A DNA stretch of 64,000 nt from Symbiodinium kawagutii. Taxonomy: Eukaryota; Sar; Dinophyceae; Suessiales; Symbiodiniaceae. The notes under the pieces were generated by a model. The model searched no databases, had not been told where the DNA came from, and was given only the letters and a program-made list of their open reading frames with translations. The DNA lies in contig VSDK01018921.1 in assembly GCA_009767595.1 (NCBI GenBank), positions 115,733-179,732 of the forward strand, written 5' to 3'. Shown here in pieces: positions 63,991 to 64,000 of the stretch. The position numbers and the translations under genes are program-made. Position 1 is the stretch's first letter. Each line of letters starts with the position of its first letter.

Positions 63991-64000
63991 CCCCCGGGCC

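Overview
ORGANISM. This is nuclear eukaryotic DNA, most likely from a dinoflagellate (an inference). There is no bacterial-style gene packing. Coding potential sits in many short GC-rich islands of about 45-215 nt, each open in one frame and bounded by plausible AG acceptors and GT donors. They are scattered through AT-richer, repeat-filled sequence that reads like long introns. Third codon positions of the best islands are G/C-rich (about 65-88% by hand count). One decayed segment (2285-3049, minus) keeps the 'FF.KG...FG..C.F.H' CCCH zinc-finger signature typical of a family greatly expanded in dinoflagellates. No rRNA, tRNA, CRISPR array, operon or spliced-leader relic was seen.

LAYOUT. (1) 0.7-20.7 kb: mostly plus-strand exon candidates, with the CCCH relic on the minus strand. 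(2) 21-38 kb: mostly minus-strand candidates, densest at 23.7-26.3 kb and 31.6-38 kb, plus one plus-strand exon at 30.0 kb. (3) 38.7-42.6 kb: an AT-rich block with simple repeats and a long hairpin, without exon candidates. (4) 43-46 kb: minus-strand coiled-coil exons. (5) 47.6-54.8 kb: a run of plus-strand candidates. (6) 55.5-61.4 kb: minus-strand exons, including a partly duplicated Ser/Pro-rich exon. (7) 62.9-63.4 kb: a contiguous minus-strand coding segment with a frame break. How the exons join into genes cannot be settled without RNA data. No full-length protein could be named.

REPEATS. Four families of short (about 95-130 bp) terminal-inverted-repeat elements recur. F1: ends GGCWRTGGGTCAA...TTGACCCATAGCC, about 110 bp. 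F2: GGTGGTTTCTCAAAATAGGGG...CCCCTATTTTGAGAAACCACC, about 105 bp. F3: TTGGTGGTTTCAACCCCTATG...TTTAAAACCACCAACCA, about 97 bp. F4: TACAAGGTGGGCCCCC...GGGGGCCCACCTTGTA, about 125-130 bp. They lie next to exon candidates far more often than expected by eye. At 30.1 kb an F4 copy appears to be the whole intron, with its inverted repeats supplying donor and acceptor. This resembles the introner elements known from dinoflagellates and is the most interesting feature here.

PROTEINS. Many minus-strand exons between about 25.8 and 61.4 kb encode charged E/R/K/Q/L-rich helix, as one large coiled-coil protein built from short exons would. Several GC-rich islands are open on both strands, and these are marked as strand-ambiguous.
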